From Marisa cornuarietis (Eukaryota; Mollusca; Gastropoda; Architaenioglossa; Ampullariidae), in the NCBI GenBank assembly GCA_004794655.1, contig SMMW01000475.1:16001-80000 (forward strand): a stretch of DNA of 64,000 bases. Direction: 5' to 3'. The translations under genes were made by a program, and so were the position numbers. The number at the start of each line of letters is the position of its first letter. Position 1 is the stretch's first letter. This document shows positions 39,675-51,170 of the stretch, one piece after another. Below the pieces are notes generated by a model. That model was not told the origin of the DNA. It saw only the letters and a program-made list of their open reading frames with translations, and did no database searches.

Positions 39675-40120
39675 AACTTAACAATAACTCACTTTCCCAC
39701 AGAAAATGAACTCAACAGCAACCAGACATCCCCAGCCTAGTCACCCACACATCGCCGCGCACACTATTCCACATACGCTGTATTCAAACTAAAGTCCTCT
39801 TGAAGATCTGTAATCCTAAAATTATTGAAATTATTTTCGGTATAAATCTGTTCAATTAAGTAGTTTGTATGAAGTTTGACATTACAGGCGGAAGAAAGAA
39901 AGAAATAAAATAGCCCTCACTAGAGAATTCTTAGTCCAAATATCTTTTAGAATATCAGCCCTCTTACAGTTAAGACAATGGTCACCTGCGGGTGTCCCGT
40001 TGCTCATCTATCATCAGATGTATATAAAATTCTGACATTGGAGTATTGACTTTAGCAGCACTTTAAAATTCTTCTTTCATAAATAGAGACTGTTTTAACA
40101 AGACTTGCTTTCACACATCG
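39675..40120 (+). other. Probable former 3' UTR or downstream flank of the receptor
   Basis: About 450 bp between the two LTR elements. Before the insertion it followed the receptor stop codon by about 70 bp. It contains AATAAA at 39904-39909, a candidate original polyadenylation signal. Confidence 0.4.
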
Positions 40121-40125
40121 CATTA

Positions 40126-41774
40126 TGTCACAGCTTCTGCGTTCACTTAACGCCTGGACATTGGCGCGTTCTTTTTCTTTTAAACAAAACAACTCTGTTT
40201 TCTTTTTAAACATATATACATTTAATTAAATGATCAAAATATGGCAAAATACTTAAAAGAAATACTAAGGTATCTAAATATCAAATAGTATATAAACAAG
40301 CATAAAGTTACTTTTCGATGATTGACAAACAAATATTCTAATCCACAAACGCTTCTCTTAATAAGCTGTCGTCTCTCGGAACAAGTCACCCAACATCATA
40401 CCACAAACACTTCTCTTAATAAGCTGTCGTCTCTCGGAACAAGTCACCCAACATCATACCACAAACACTTCTCTTAATAAGCTGTCGTCTCTCGGAACAA
40501 GTCACCCAACATCATACCACAAACGCTTCTCTTAATAAGCTGTCGTCTCTCGGAACAAGTCACCCAACATCATACCACAAACGCTTCTCTTAATAAGCTG
40601 TCGTCTCTCGGAACGAGTCACCCAACATCATACCACAAACGCTTCTCTTAATAAGCTGTCGTCTCTCGGAACGAGTCACCCAACATCATACCACAAACGC
40701 TTCTCTTAATAAGGTGTCGTCTCTCGGAACAAGTCACCCAACATCATACCACAAACACTTCTCTTAATAAGGTGTCGTCTCTCGGAACAAGTCACCCAAC
40801 ATCATACCACAAACACTTCTCTTAATAAGCTGTCGTCTCTCGGAACAAGTCACCCAACATCATACCACAAACGCTTCTCTTAATAAGGTGTCGTCTCTCG
40901 GAACAAGTCACCCAACATCATACCACAAACACTTCTCTTAATAAGGTGTCGTCTCTCGGAACAAGTCACCCAACATCATACCACAAACGCTTCTCTTAAT
41001 AAGGTGTCGTCTCTCGGAACAAGTCACCCAACATCATACCACAAACACTTCTCTTAATAAGGTGTCGTCTCTCGGAACAAGTCACCCAACATCATACCAC
41101 AAACACTTCTCTTAATAAGGTGTCGTCTCTCGGAACAAGTCACCCAACATCATACCACAAACACTTCTCTTAATAAGCTGTCGTCTCTCGGAACAAGTCA
41201 CCCAACATCATACCACAAACGCCTCTCGGGGTCAGACGTTGAACAAGAAATGGCGCTGACCTCTTGGGGACGAGCGACCCAACCTTTTCTTTATCGACGC
41301 CGTCTCTCGGAACACGCGTTATACAACTCCATGCTAACTCCATTCCATGCTAACTCCACATTCCATGCTAACTCCATTCCATGCTAACTCCATTCCATGC
41401 TAACTCCACATTCCATGCTAACTGCGCCTATAACAAAATTACAACAAAAGAAATTACTAATACTTATAGATCTATGTCTCTAAAAAAAAAATACAGGAAA
41501 AATTCCCCTTATACAAAATAATCCAAGTTGCTAACAAAAACACAATAACGCACCTTTCTATGAAGACGCAGCCTTCACTTCCCCACACGCAGTGTCTCGC
41601 CACTTGCCGTGTCTCTCTGAGAAGTCAAGCGCTGGCCGGCAACAGTTAACTAAATACTATTCCTCCTTTCTTTTTTCACTCTCAAAAAAAAAATCACTAT
41701 GAGTCATGCACCAGGTGCGATTTGGGCATCCTCGGTGTACAGGCTATTAGCCTCCATGTCACCCCTCTGTGTCA
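40126..41774 (-). repeat. 3' LTR of the minisatellite-LTR element
   Basis: 1649 bp including 15 copies of the 58-bp unit. Near the right end are short CCATGCTAACTCCA repeats. Confidence 0.95.
40340..41225. repeat. 58-bp minisatellite in the 3' LTR (15 copies)
   Basis: The unit includes CTTCTCTTAATAAGCTGTCG, TCTCTCGGAACAAGTCACCC and AACATCATACCACAAACGC, with C/G, A/G variants at fixed positions. The period is 58 bp. Confidence 0.97.
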
Positions 41775-41789
41775 TTCCTCCCCCTCTTT
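41775..41789 (-). promoter_or_regulatory. Polypurine tract of the minisatellite-LTR element
   Basis: On the minus strand AAAGAGGGGGAGGAA directly precedes the 3' LTR. Confidence 0.85.
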
Positions 41790-41845
41790 ACAAAAAGATG
41801 ACACTCATTTTTTTACATATTCACATTTCATAAACTTTTCTACAG

Positions 41846-42196
41846 TTATCTTGTATATAATATAGTGCCCACTTTAATGAGAGGAACATGATTACATCTT
41901 GGTGTGGGAGATCTTTGACACACATCATTAGTGCGGCAATACAGGCGTACATCTCTCCTCACTCCTGGCCACCAGAAAAGACTTAAAATGTTTTCTTGAA
42001 CTCTCATGTGTCCAGTGACTGACACATCATGAAAATACTGCAGGACAACATGTCTAAGACCCTGTGGTACCACTAGCTGTCTTTTCTGCTTTTGAGAATT
42101 GAGGGAATATCTATACATGACTCCTTCTTCTACTGTAAAGGTGGAGTCTAACAACGTGTCTCTTGTGGAAAAGGTGTTGATGCTACTGTCTTTCAT
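41846..42196 (-). pseudogene. Integrase N-terminal fragment
   Basis: A 116-codon frame with VEEGVMYRYSL, QLVVPQGLRHVVLQYFHD, VTGHM and FWWPGVRRDV, the HHCC zinc-finger region of a gypsy integrase. The usual CxxC is damaged: CRTNDVCQ has Asn where a Cys is expected. The catalytic DDE core is absent, and the frame runs out within 80 bp of the LTR. Confidence 0.85.
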
Positions 42197-42214
42197 TTGT
42201 TGAGATACCAGCTC

Positions 42215-43579
42215 TCACTGACGGATGCCGGATGCTGACAAAATAACACTCACAGGTGTAAAAGGCTGATGTGTTGCCTGAGTCTGTCTTCGCGTTACCG
42301 GTTTAACTTTTGAATGGAAAGTCGCCTTCTGCACTTCCTTGACAGTTCCTACGATCAGGTCCGTTACGGGCTTTTGGATGGCACAGCACGTAAGCGGCCC
42401 AGAATAGAACGGAGTGTCGACCTTTACCCTGGCTAATGGAAAGGTTTCCTTTCGTCCCCCGAATGAGATGCAAGTCTGCGTTTGTCCTAAGTATTCATGT
42501 GGGGCGACGAGGCTAGCTCGTATTCCAGATGTGGTGGCTCCTGTGTCTCTCAATACCTGGACAGGTTTCTCTTTTACTTGACCTGAGCATAGGGGTGGCA
42601 AGTGGACAGTATTGGTGGGTGACGAGTAGAGGGCTGCAGTGTTAGCCACTTCTGTTTCGCTGTTTGTAGCAGACTGAAAGGATTGTCTGTTGTTGGCACA
42701 CATGCTTGCCCTATGCCCATACCCTTGACAGGCATAACATTGCGGTTTAAGATTCTGTGATGAAGTTCCAGCTGTGGGTCGAGGAGGCCCTGCAGCTCTG
42801 TCGTATCTTCTTTGATTAGTTGTTGCTCTGTTGTCACGCCTGTAAGGTCGGAAAGACCTATTTTGATTGCTGAATGCTGTTCTAGGGTTGGAACTATTTT
42901 GTTGACTTGGCTGGCTTGTGAACACATTACATCTGTCAATGTCTGAAAAAGTAGAACACACATTCACGAACATGTTTGTTTCCTGTCGTCGAGCCATGCT
43001 TTTGTTCGGATGCGCCAGTCGGAACTTTTCCGCACATTCTGTCATTTCCACCACTGTTTTTGGGTCTCTTTCTTTCAAAAGCACAGCTGCTTCCTTGGAG
43101 ACACTTTGCATTAGCTGTTCTCGAAGGATGAGGTCTCTCAGGCTTTCATAAGATTTATTGATGCCCGATAAATCAATCCATCTATCTGCTAAACTACTCA
43201 TTCTAGTGAGGAACGATAGCATAGATTCCCCTGTAACTGGTCTAACTGTCCTTATTTTTTCTCTAAACCCTTCTTCTGTACATTGAAACTTTAGTAGTAA
43301 TTGTTTTTTCAGTTCATCATAGTCAACAAGTCCTTGAGCACAAAGGGCGTGGTATAGTTTGAGGGCTTCTCCTTGAAATGTAGCGGATAAATGCAATGAC
43401 CATAAATCTCTTGGCCACTGTAAAGCCTGAGCATGTGCTTCAAACCTAAACAGAAAAGAGTCAATATCATCCACATCCTCTTTGAAGACGGGTAACTTCG
43501 GGGTGAGCCCTTTTGGAACTGCTTCTCTTCTTTGCTCTTCACTTCCAGTTCTTTCACTTTCAATTCTTAATCTAGTCAA
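42215..43579 (-). CDS. Gag-protease ORF of the minisatellite-LTR element
   Basis: A 454-codon frame. Residues about 25-190 form a SCAN-like capsid region (LPVFKEDVDDIDSFLFRFE; FQCTEEGFREKIRTVRP; LRDLILREQLMQSV). A single CCHC knuckle CYACQGYGHRASMC follows at about 285, then protease VQVLRDTGATTSGIRASL at about 345. The stop after ASGIRQ is followed within a few codons by the integrase fragment, with no reverse transcriptase between. The N-terminal gag segment lies in a different frame at 43640-44011, so the frame is broken in the CT repeat near 43600-43670. Confidence 0.9.
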   Translation of the reverse strand: MTRLRIESERTGSEEQRREAVPKGLTPKLPVFKEDVDDIDSFLFRFEAHAQALQWPRDLWSLHLSATFQGEALKLYHALCAQGLVDYDELKKQLLLKFQCTEEGFREKIRTVRPVTGESMLSFLTRMSSLADRWIDLSGINKSYESLRDLILREQLMQSVSKEAAVLLKERDPKTVVEMTECAEKFRLAHPNKSMARRQETNMFVNVCSTFSDIDRCNVFTSQPSQQNSSNPRTAFSNQNRSFRPYRRDNRATTNQRRYDRAAGPPRPTAGTSSQNLKPQCYACQGYGHRASMCANNRQSFQSATNSETEVANTAALYSSPTNTVHLPPLCSGQVKEKPVQVLRDTGATTSGIRASLVAPHEYLGQTQTCISFGGRKETFPLARVKVDTPFYSGPLTCCAIQKPVTDLIVGTVKEVQKATFHSKVKPVTRRQTQATHQPFTPVSVILSASGIRQ

Positions 43580-43639
43580 TTCAAATTCCCTTTCTCTCTC
43601 CCTTTCCTCTCTCTCTCTCCCTCATTCGTTCTTCTCGCT

Positions 43640-44011
43640 CTATTCGCTCTCTCTCTCTCTCTCTAACCGTTCTTCTCTCTCAACTTGTTCTTTCTTTTCT
43701 ACTCTTTCTCTCTCAGCCTTTTCTTTATCTAATCTTTCTTCTCTCTCAGCTTTTTCTTTCTCCCTTCGTTCTTCCCGTTCGCTTCTCTCTTTCTCAAGTC
43801 TCTCTGCTCTTTCTTCCTGCTCTTTCTTCTCCAACCGTTCTCGCTCAGCCTTCTCATATTTCTCAATGCGTTGTACAACAAATTTGGTGAGCGCATCACC
43901 TGACAAACCTATGCTCTCCCCTTGAGCTTTAAAAACTTCTACATCCATCTTTTCTTCTACCTTGAGAACAACAAAAGAAATCTCACAAATATCAATAAAA
44001 TCAGTAGGCAA
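43640..44011 (-). pseudogene. Gag N-terminal segment, coiled-coil-like
   Basis: 123 codons containing MDVEVFKAQGESIGLSGDA followed by an Arg/Glu/Lys-rich heptad-like stretch (REERREKEKAEREERL). Such charged helices precede the capsid in this gag type. The frame is separated from the capsid frame by the purine-rich repeat at about 43600-43670 (minus strand GA repeats), a likely slippage site. Confidence 0.8.
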
Positions 44012-44500
44012 ACTTCAGGCAAGTTACAAAGTTGAACTCCTTGCCGTAAAATCAAGTTACAGTACAAAGTATTCAATCAACTGCACTGTATGACTAACAA
44101 TACAAGTCTCAAATGCAAGATTATAAAGTATTTCAAAAGTATACACTAATCACTCACACAAAAATTCCATCAAATGGCCAAAGCCTGCATGAAATACAAA
44201 GGTTATGCAAAAACAAAGAACAGATATCTAGGAAGGGAAATACAACAGCGTAGAAAAAGCCAGAAGGATGAAAAGAGCGGGGAAGAAAGAAAAAAAAACA
44301 CAGGCAGACAAAGAAACTATTTCCTTACTGCAGGGGACGAAACACTGTACACCCCTACAGACCCGTAGAGCTGGAGACGGGGAGAAAAAAAACAATTTAG
44401 TCAACAATGCCTTTTGTTTCCTCGGCTCGAGGAAAACCAAAAAGCAATTACAACAACTTCTCACCGCACAGGCAAACCGCGCGAGGCAAAGCTCGTCTCC
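44012..44500 (-). other. Leader region of the minisatellite-LTR element
   Basis: Sequence between the gag start and the 31-bp array. No recognised feature; no protein match for the short frames here. Confidence 0.6.
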
Positions 44501-44953
44501 GATCGCCGTGTGATCACGTTACAGCGGCACAGATCACCGTGTGATCACGTTACAGCGGCACAGATCACCGTGTGATCACGTTGAAGCGGCACAGATCGCC
44601 GTGTGATCACGTTACAGCGGCACAGATCACCGTGTGATCACGTTACAGCGGCACAGATCACCGTGTGGTCACGTCACAGCGGCACAGATCACCGTGTGAT
44701 CACGTCACAGCGGCACAGATCACCGTGTGATCACGTTACAGCGGCACAGATCGCCGTGTGATCACGTCACAGCGGCACAGATCGCCGTGTGATCACGTCA
44801 CAGCGGCACAGATCGCCGTGTGATCACGTCACAGCGGCACAGATCGCCGTGTGATCACGTCACAGCGGCACAGATCGCCGTGTGATCACGTCACAGCGGC
44901 ACAGATCGCCGTGTGATCACGTCACAGCGGCACAGATCGCCGTGTGATCACGT
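44501..44953. repeat. 31-bp minisatellite abutting the primer site (about 15 copies)
   Basis: The unit GATCGCCGTGTGATCACGTC plus ACAGCGGCACA, period 31 bp. The last unit runs into the primer-binding site: its GATCACGTC is shared with the tRNA-Trp complement. Confidence 0.96.
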
Positions 44954-44964
44954 CGGGGTCACCA
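44947..44964 (-). promoter_or_regulatory. Primer-binding site, tRNA-Trp
   Basis: The plus strand ATCACGTCGGGGTCACCA equals the 3' end of eukaryotic tRNA-Trp including CCA over 18 nt. It lies four bases from the 5' LTR at 44969. Confidence 0.9.
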
Positions 44965-44968
44965 ATTA

Positions 44969-46537
44969 TGTCACAGCCTCTGCGTTCACTTAACGCCTGG
45001 ACATTGGCGCGTTCTTTTTCTTTTAAACAAAACAACTCTGTTTTCTTTTTAAACATATATACATTTAATTAAATGATCAAAATATGGCAAAATACTTAAA
45101 AGAAATACTAAGGTATCTAAATATCAAATAGTATATAAACAAGCATAAAGTTACTTTTCGATGATTGACAAACAAATATTCTAATCCACAAACGCTTCTC
45201 TTAATAAGCTGTCGTCTCTCGGAACGAGTCACCCAACATCATACCACAAACACTTCTCTTAATAAGCTGTCGTCTCTCGGAACAAGTCACCCAACATCAT
45301 ACCACAAACACTTCTCTTAATAAGGTGTCGTCTCTCGGAACAAGTCACCCAACATCATACCACAAACACTTCTCTTAATAAGGTGTCGTCTCTCGGAACA
45401 AGTCACCCAACATCATACCACAAACACTTCTCTTAATAAGGTGTCGTCTCTCGGAACAAGTCACCCAACATCATACCACAAACGCTTCTCTTAATAAGGT
45501 GTCGTCTCTCGGAACAAGTCACCCAACATCATACCACAAACACTTCTCTTAATAAGCTGTCGTCTCTCGGAACAAGTCACCCAACATCATACCACAAACA
45601 CTTCTCTTAATAAGGTGTCGTCTCTCGGAACAAGTCACCCAACATCATACCACAAACGCTTCTCTTAATAAGGTGTCGTCTCTCGGAACAAGTCACCCAA
45701 CATCATACCACAAACGCTTCTCTTAATAAGGTGTCGTCTCTCGGAACGAGTCACCCAACATCATACCACAAACACTTCTCTTAATAAGGTGTCGTCTCTC
45801 GGAACAAGTCACCCAACATCATACCACAAACACTTCTCTTAATAAGGTGTCGTCTCTCGGAACAAGTCACCCAACATCATACCACAAACACTTCTCTTAA
45901 TAAGCTGTCGTCTCTCGGAACAAGTCACCCAACATCATACCACAAACGCCTCTCGGAACAAGTCACCCAACATCATACCACAAACGCCTCTCGGGGTCAG
46001 ACGTTGAACAAGAAATGGCGCTGACCTCTTGGGGACGAGCGACCCAACCTTTTCTTTATTGACGCCGTCTCTCGGAACAGGCGTTATACAACTCCATGCT
46101 AACTCCATTCCATGCTAACTCCACATTCCATGCTAACTCCATTCCATGCTAACTCCACATTCCATGCTAACTCCATTCCATGCTAACTGCGCCTATAACA
46201 AAATTACAACAAAAGAAATTACTAATACTTATAGATCTATGTCTCTAAAAAAAAATACAGGAAAAATTCCCCTTATACAAAATAATCCAAGTTGCTAACA
46301 AAAACACAATAACGCACCTTTCTATGAAGACGCAGCCTTCACTTCCCCACACGCAGTGTCTCGCCACTTGCCGTGTCTCTCTCAGAAGTCAAGCGCTGGC
46401 CGGCAACAGTTAACTAAATACTATTCCTCCTTTCTTTTCTCACTCTCTAAAAAAAATCACTATGAGTCATGCACCAGGTGCGATTTGGGCATCCTCGGTG
46501 TACAGGCTATTAGCCTCCATGTCACCCCTCTGTGACA
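44969..46537 (-). repeat. 5' LTR of the minisatellite-LTR element
   Basis: 1569 bp including 13 copies of the 58-bp unit and one partial copy. Two fewer full units and one 36-bp partial account for the 80-bp length difference from the other LTR. Confidence 0.95.
45188..45990. repeat. 58-bp minisatellite in the 5' LTR (13 copies plus a partial)
   Basis: Same unit and variants as 40340-41225. The order of variant units differs between the LTRs. Confidence 0.97.
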
Positions 46538-46542
46538 CATTA

Positions 46543-49205
46543 TACTTACATAATTATGATAAAATTATTGACATTTTTCACAGGGCAGTTAGCAGAAGGC
46601 GCTTTACCAAAAAAGTTCAGCGTATATTAAATGGGAAGATAAGGAACAGTCGTGTGTACTTGAAGGATAATGGATGTTCAAAGCCTGGAATTGATTTGTT
46701 TGCAGTTGAAAATGTCAGATGAAAAGGTTTAATGTTCTTATGTCTGATTTTAATATTACGATGTTTATGTGCTCCAAAATCAGAAATGTTACTGGGAGAC
46801 ATAAAAAATGTATGTATGTCTTTAGTGTTTGAATTCACCTAAGCCAGACGTGCAACCATTACACCTGTAAAAATGTAGTATTCAAACAGTACATCACACA
46901 GATTCAAGATAGTTTATAGGGCATATAAAAGAGCCCTGTATATTCTTCTAAACACATACTCACACTCAAACCCTCAACACACACAGCAAAACGTGTCATT
47001 GCAAACATATTTGAAAATAGTTTAAGGAAAGTGGTTTATTTATTGTAATCTAAATATAGAACAGTTTGGAGTTCTTCTTAACTGGCTTGTTTCATCTAAA
47101 CAGAGAGATGAAACTAAAAGATTACTGACGAGGTAGCTGATCAGTTCAAACAAAGGCAGCGATGATTGTCAGGTGCACTAAACCAGTTTTAGTGTCATTA
47201 CCGCCAAGTCAGTTGTGCGAAGCATCTGCACATCCGAGAAAGTTTGTTTGAAATAGCAGAAGGCTGTACAGAGATCTCACTTGAAATTTAGGGATCAGGG
47301 ATATTAGAATGAGTTTTTTTTTTAATAAAATCACGATGTGTTCCTTCTTGTTAAGCAGCAGAATGTGTGCGGAGCTCTGGGAACCAGCAACATTTTGTAC
47401 AACTGACAACAGGCGCCATCTTGTCTAGTTAGGTCATGTGGCGGGTCCAGAGCCCATATTCAAACTACCCATACTTCAAACTACCCATACTTCTAGGTAC
47501 TCATACATCGAGACCGATCTTGACGACAGCCCAGGCGGTCAACTGATCGTGAGCTGGACAGTTGTATAACAATAAGTATATTTAGACGATAAGCTTCTTG
47601 GTGAGTGTTTTTACTTCAAGTAGTTTCTTTTTCTGTCATGCAATCAGTTTCCATTAATAAGAAATGTGTCCAGCGTGAAACTGTACCTGATACTATTCTA
47701 TCGTATTTCACGACACGGGAAACAAGTGAACAAGGGAACACGGACACAATGTTACCGACATCTTAAAAGAATAATTAATCTGATTTCTATAACTTTTTTT
47801 TTCAGCAGTTAAGGTGGGCTCAAAGCGCTGCACAGAAAAGAATAATTACAAAATAATATCAATGTTTAGAAAACGCCGATGTCAGACATAAACTACACAT
47901 GTTATATTTTGTTTAACTTCAGAAGAGAAGGACTGCAATACGGGTAGCGGGTGCAAAGAATTAAAGAAGTGTTCTCGAGCTCGGAGTGACTTGTGTCTTA
48001 ATAAAGCGTAGAAACTGGTACATCTCCGGAATGGCGGGTATTCAAATTGATCGTCGTATCCGTGGCACGTGAATCGCTGCAGTTTTGGAAACATGGCTGA
48101 TGTCCTTGACATCGTTTAATACAGAAGAAAAGCAAATTGATTCAACGCTTAGAACAGAAGTGGTGGCTCAAATGACAATGTGTTTCATTATTTACACTTA
48201 TTCGCCTACAAAAAGACAACATCACTGACAAACCGGTTTGTAGAGAATCTTTAAACATTTGATTTGCCAGGAGTAAACTTTCCGTTTTCTTGTACGCAGT
48301 TTAGATATCTATGGTGTTTGGATGGAAGAGCTCCTGGCAAGACAGAAATTATAAAAAAATACTTTCACAATACATATACAAACATTAATATGCAGTGTCA
48401 AAGAGTGAAATAGTTTATTAGAATACATATTAGATATTATTATTACTATTATTTTGTCAGTTTTTCTGTTAAAATACAAATCCATGTCACATTGAGAAAC
48501 CGACAACCACCTCAAACTTGACTTTGGACCATCTGACTAATTGTCTATTTTCAATTATAATAAAATGCTTGATTTGTTGACTATTTTAATAGCTCATGAA
48601 GGAAATTTTTTTTATAATAAAACAATTCAAAGGTACCACAAATTTCTTCCCTTATTTATTCATTTACGCACATGACGATGATGTGTTTTGGGACACTACC
48701 CAGTTCGCATTACAGTCTGCGAAATAGTCACTGTGGCTGTGAAAACAATTGGCTTGTACAGAAGCAAAATGTTAGAAAAAGTAAAACTTTTGTATATAAG
48801 ATCAGATTTACACATCATTCCAGCCCTCACACATGGCTGAACAAGGTGGCAGTGTCATGGATGAAACGTAGATGGAAACGTATGGATGTTGAAAGTCCGT
48901 AATTAAATTGAGGGACGTAGCATAAGTCCCATGTGCCTATGTCGTCGTCAATGGCTCGTTATGGGTCCTTCATCTGCGGTGCCAGCCTCTCCAAAACAGA
49001 GTCTTTGCAGTCAAGATATTTCCACTAAAAATACTTTATTCACCAGTTCCTACAGCGAGTTTCAAAATCGGCAACACACGCCGGCAACACAATTCCAATA
49101 GCTCACTCTGACAATGTCCTAGCAGCAACTCCTGCTACACTAACGGCGACGAACGCGCCTGACACAACACCTGACCACAGCGACACATGCTGGCTAAAAG
49201 CAGCA
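46543..49205. other. Intergenic stretch, nothing recognised
   Basis: AT-rich sequence without a supported gene. Short repeated CAAACTACCCATACTT occurs near 47460-47490, and GGGCTCAAAGCGCTGCAC near 47817 resembles small-repeat ends. No frame has domain content. Confidence 0.5.
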
Positions 49206-49413
49206 CACGTCCACTCAATCTAAGGCAACACAGGCCTACACAATCTAAGGCAACACAGGCCTACACAAACTAAAGCTACACACGCCTACACAATCTAAGG
49301 CAACACAGGCCTACACAATCTAAGGCAATATACGCCTACACAATCTAAGGCAACACAGGCCTACACAATCTAAGGCAACACAGGCCTACACAATCTAAGG
49401 CAACACAGGCCTA
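49206..49413. repeat. 25-bp minisatellite (about 8 copies) interrupted by LINE copy B
   Basis: The unit is CTACACAATCTAAGGCAACA plus CAGGC. The LINE 3' tail begins inside the last unit. A further 1-2 units resume at 52985, beyond the LINE and its 5' baggage, so the LINE landed in this array. Confidence 0.9.
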
Positions 49414-49420
49414 CAGTCAG

Positions 49421-51170
49421 TCAGTCAGTCGTCCCTTGCCTGGCACCTGGCGTTGGGGGCAGCACATGGATAGACGCGGCAGCTGATAGGGCCCGCCACT
49501 CTTGCCTGTTTTGGGCAATAGTCAGCAGGTCCTGTACAGGACGACCAGTCCAGTATTTGACGTTCGTAAGCCAGTTCTTTCTCTGACCACCGCGGCGTCG
49601 GCTACCCTCCAAGGTGCCTTGAAGGATTGTCTTCGACAAGGTGTCGTGCCGGGTTACATGGCCAAAGAAGACCAGCTTACGTCGCTTGACTGTTGATAGT
49701 AGAGGTTCCTGGTGTCCTACCAGTGTGGCCATCTTGTTTCTTACAAAGTCGTTGGCTTTGTGTTCTTTGTATGAGATCCGGAGCAGCCTCCTCAGACACT
49801 TGTGCTCGAATGCCTGGATTCTCCTTTCTGTTTCGGCGAGTAGAGTCCACGTGTCGCATCCGTAGAGCAGGATCGGCACTACCAGGGATTTGTATAGCCT
49901 GTACTTGGTAGTGAACCTTATCTTGTGGCTATGCCAGATCCTATCTAGCCTAGCCATTGCTGCTGTTGCTGTTGCGATCCTGATGCGGATATCTTGCGTG
50001 GAGCTGCCGTCCTTGGAGAGAGTGGCTCCCAAGTACTTGAAGCTGCTTACCTCTTCGAGCTGTACCCCGTTCATATAGATCTCTGCTTTGCCGTTGCCAT
50101 TGATCATAACTTTGCTTTTTTCAGTGCTGGTCTCCATTCCATATGCGTTTGAGCTGTCTGTCAGTCTGTTGGTGAGGTCTTGCAGTTCCTTGTTTGTACC
50201 TGCTAACAGATCTATATCATCTGCAAAGCGTAGGTTGCAGATTGGTCTTCCACCGATTGAAATGGAGGTATGGTGGTCATGAAGAGCTTCAAGCATGATG
50301 TTCTCCAAGAATATATTAAACAACACGGGTGATAGGGGACATCCTTGACGTACCCCTACTGTGGTACGAAAGTAAGCTCCTATTTGGTTGTTAAGCGAAA
50401 CTGTACTCGTTGAGCTGTTATACAACGCTTCAACGACTTGGACAAGCCCTTCTTCAATGTTGAATTTCCGCATCACATGCCATAGCCCCTCGTGCCAGAC
50501 TCTGTCAAATGCCTTCTTAAAGTCAATGAAGTTGTGGTAAAGGTCCCGCTGATGCTGCAGATGCTTTTCTATAAGAAGACGACAGTTGAAGATCTGCTCA
50601 ACTGTGCTTCTACGTGGTCTGAAGCCATCCTGTTCTTCTGCTAGCAGCTCTTCTGCTGTGGTTCTGATGCGGTTCTGTATGACCTTCAGCATGACTTTGC
50701 TTGGGTGACTGATAAGGCTTATTGTTCTGTAGTTCTGACACTGTTTGCTGTTTCCTTTCTTTGGGAGGGGAATGATTAGTGACTGCCTCCATTCTCTGGG
50801 CCATTCCTTGCACTCCCAGACTCTTTGGCACAGAACAGTTAGGGCTTTTGTAGTTGCTTCCCCACCCTGCTTGAGCAGCTCAGCTGGTACATTATCAACG
50901 CCTGGTGACTTTCCTCCCTTCAGACTATGTACAGCTCTTTCGGCCTCTTCCCGTAGGACTGGTATGTCTGCAGGTTCACTGTCTCTAGTCTGGTTGTTTT
51001 GGAGAATGTTGGCGTCGGTCTTCAGCTGGTAATTGTACAGGTCCTTGCAGTATTCTGTCCATCGGTTGAGTACAGCATTGCCTTCTGTGAGAAGGTGACC
51101 ATTGCTGTCTTCGATGACTGAGATCTTTTGCTGGTCTGTCTTAGTGAGGGTCTTTAGAAGTTGGTAGGCC
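49421..51170 (-). pseudogene. LINE copy B reverse transcriptase frame
   Basis: Open frame with the same RT motifs as copy C (FIDFKKAFDRVWHEGLW, GVRQGCPLSPVLFNIF, LRFADDIDLLAG) and the full C-terminal tail. There is no usable Met before 50692, so it depends on the broken upstream frame. Confidence 0.9.

Larger units (their letters stand above)
40126..46537 (-). mobile_element. Non-autonomous Ty3/Gypsy-like LTR retrotransposon with minisatellite LTRs
   Basis: LTRs at 40126-41774 (1649 bp) and 44969-46537 (1569 bp) begin TGTCACAGC and end TGTGTCA or TGTGACA. The 5-bp duplication CATTA flanks the element (40121-40125 and 46538-46542). The 3.2-kb interior encodes gag, a protease and an integrase zinc-finger fragment on the minus strand. 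Reverse transcriptase, RNase H and the integrase core are missing, so movement would need enzymes from a relative. The primer site matches tRNA-Trp. The gag has a SCAN-like capsid region and one CCHC knuckle, as in Gmr1-like elements. Confidence 0.93.

Noticed and set aside
46462..46722. 86-codon frame across the LTR end
   Set aside because: It crosses the LTR/target junction, so it is accidental.
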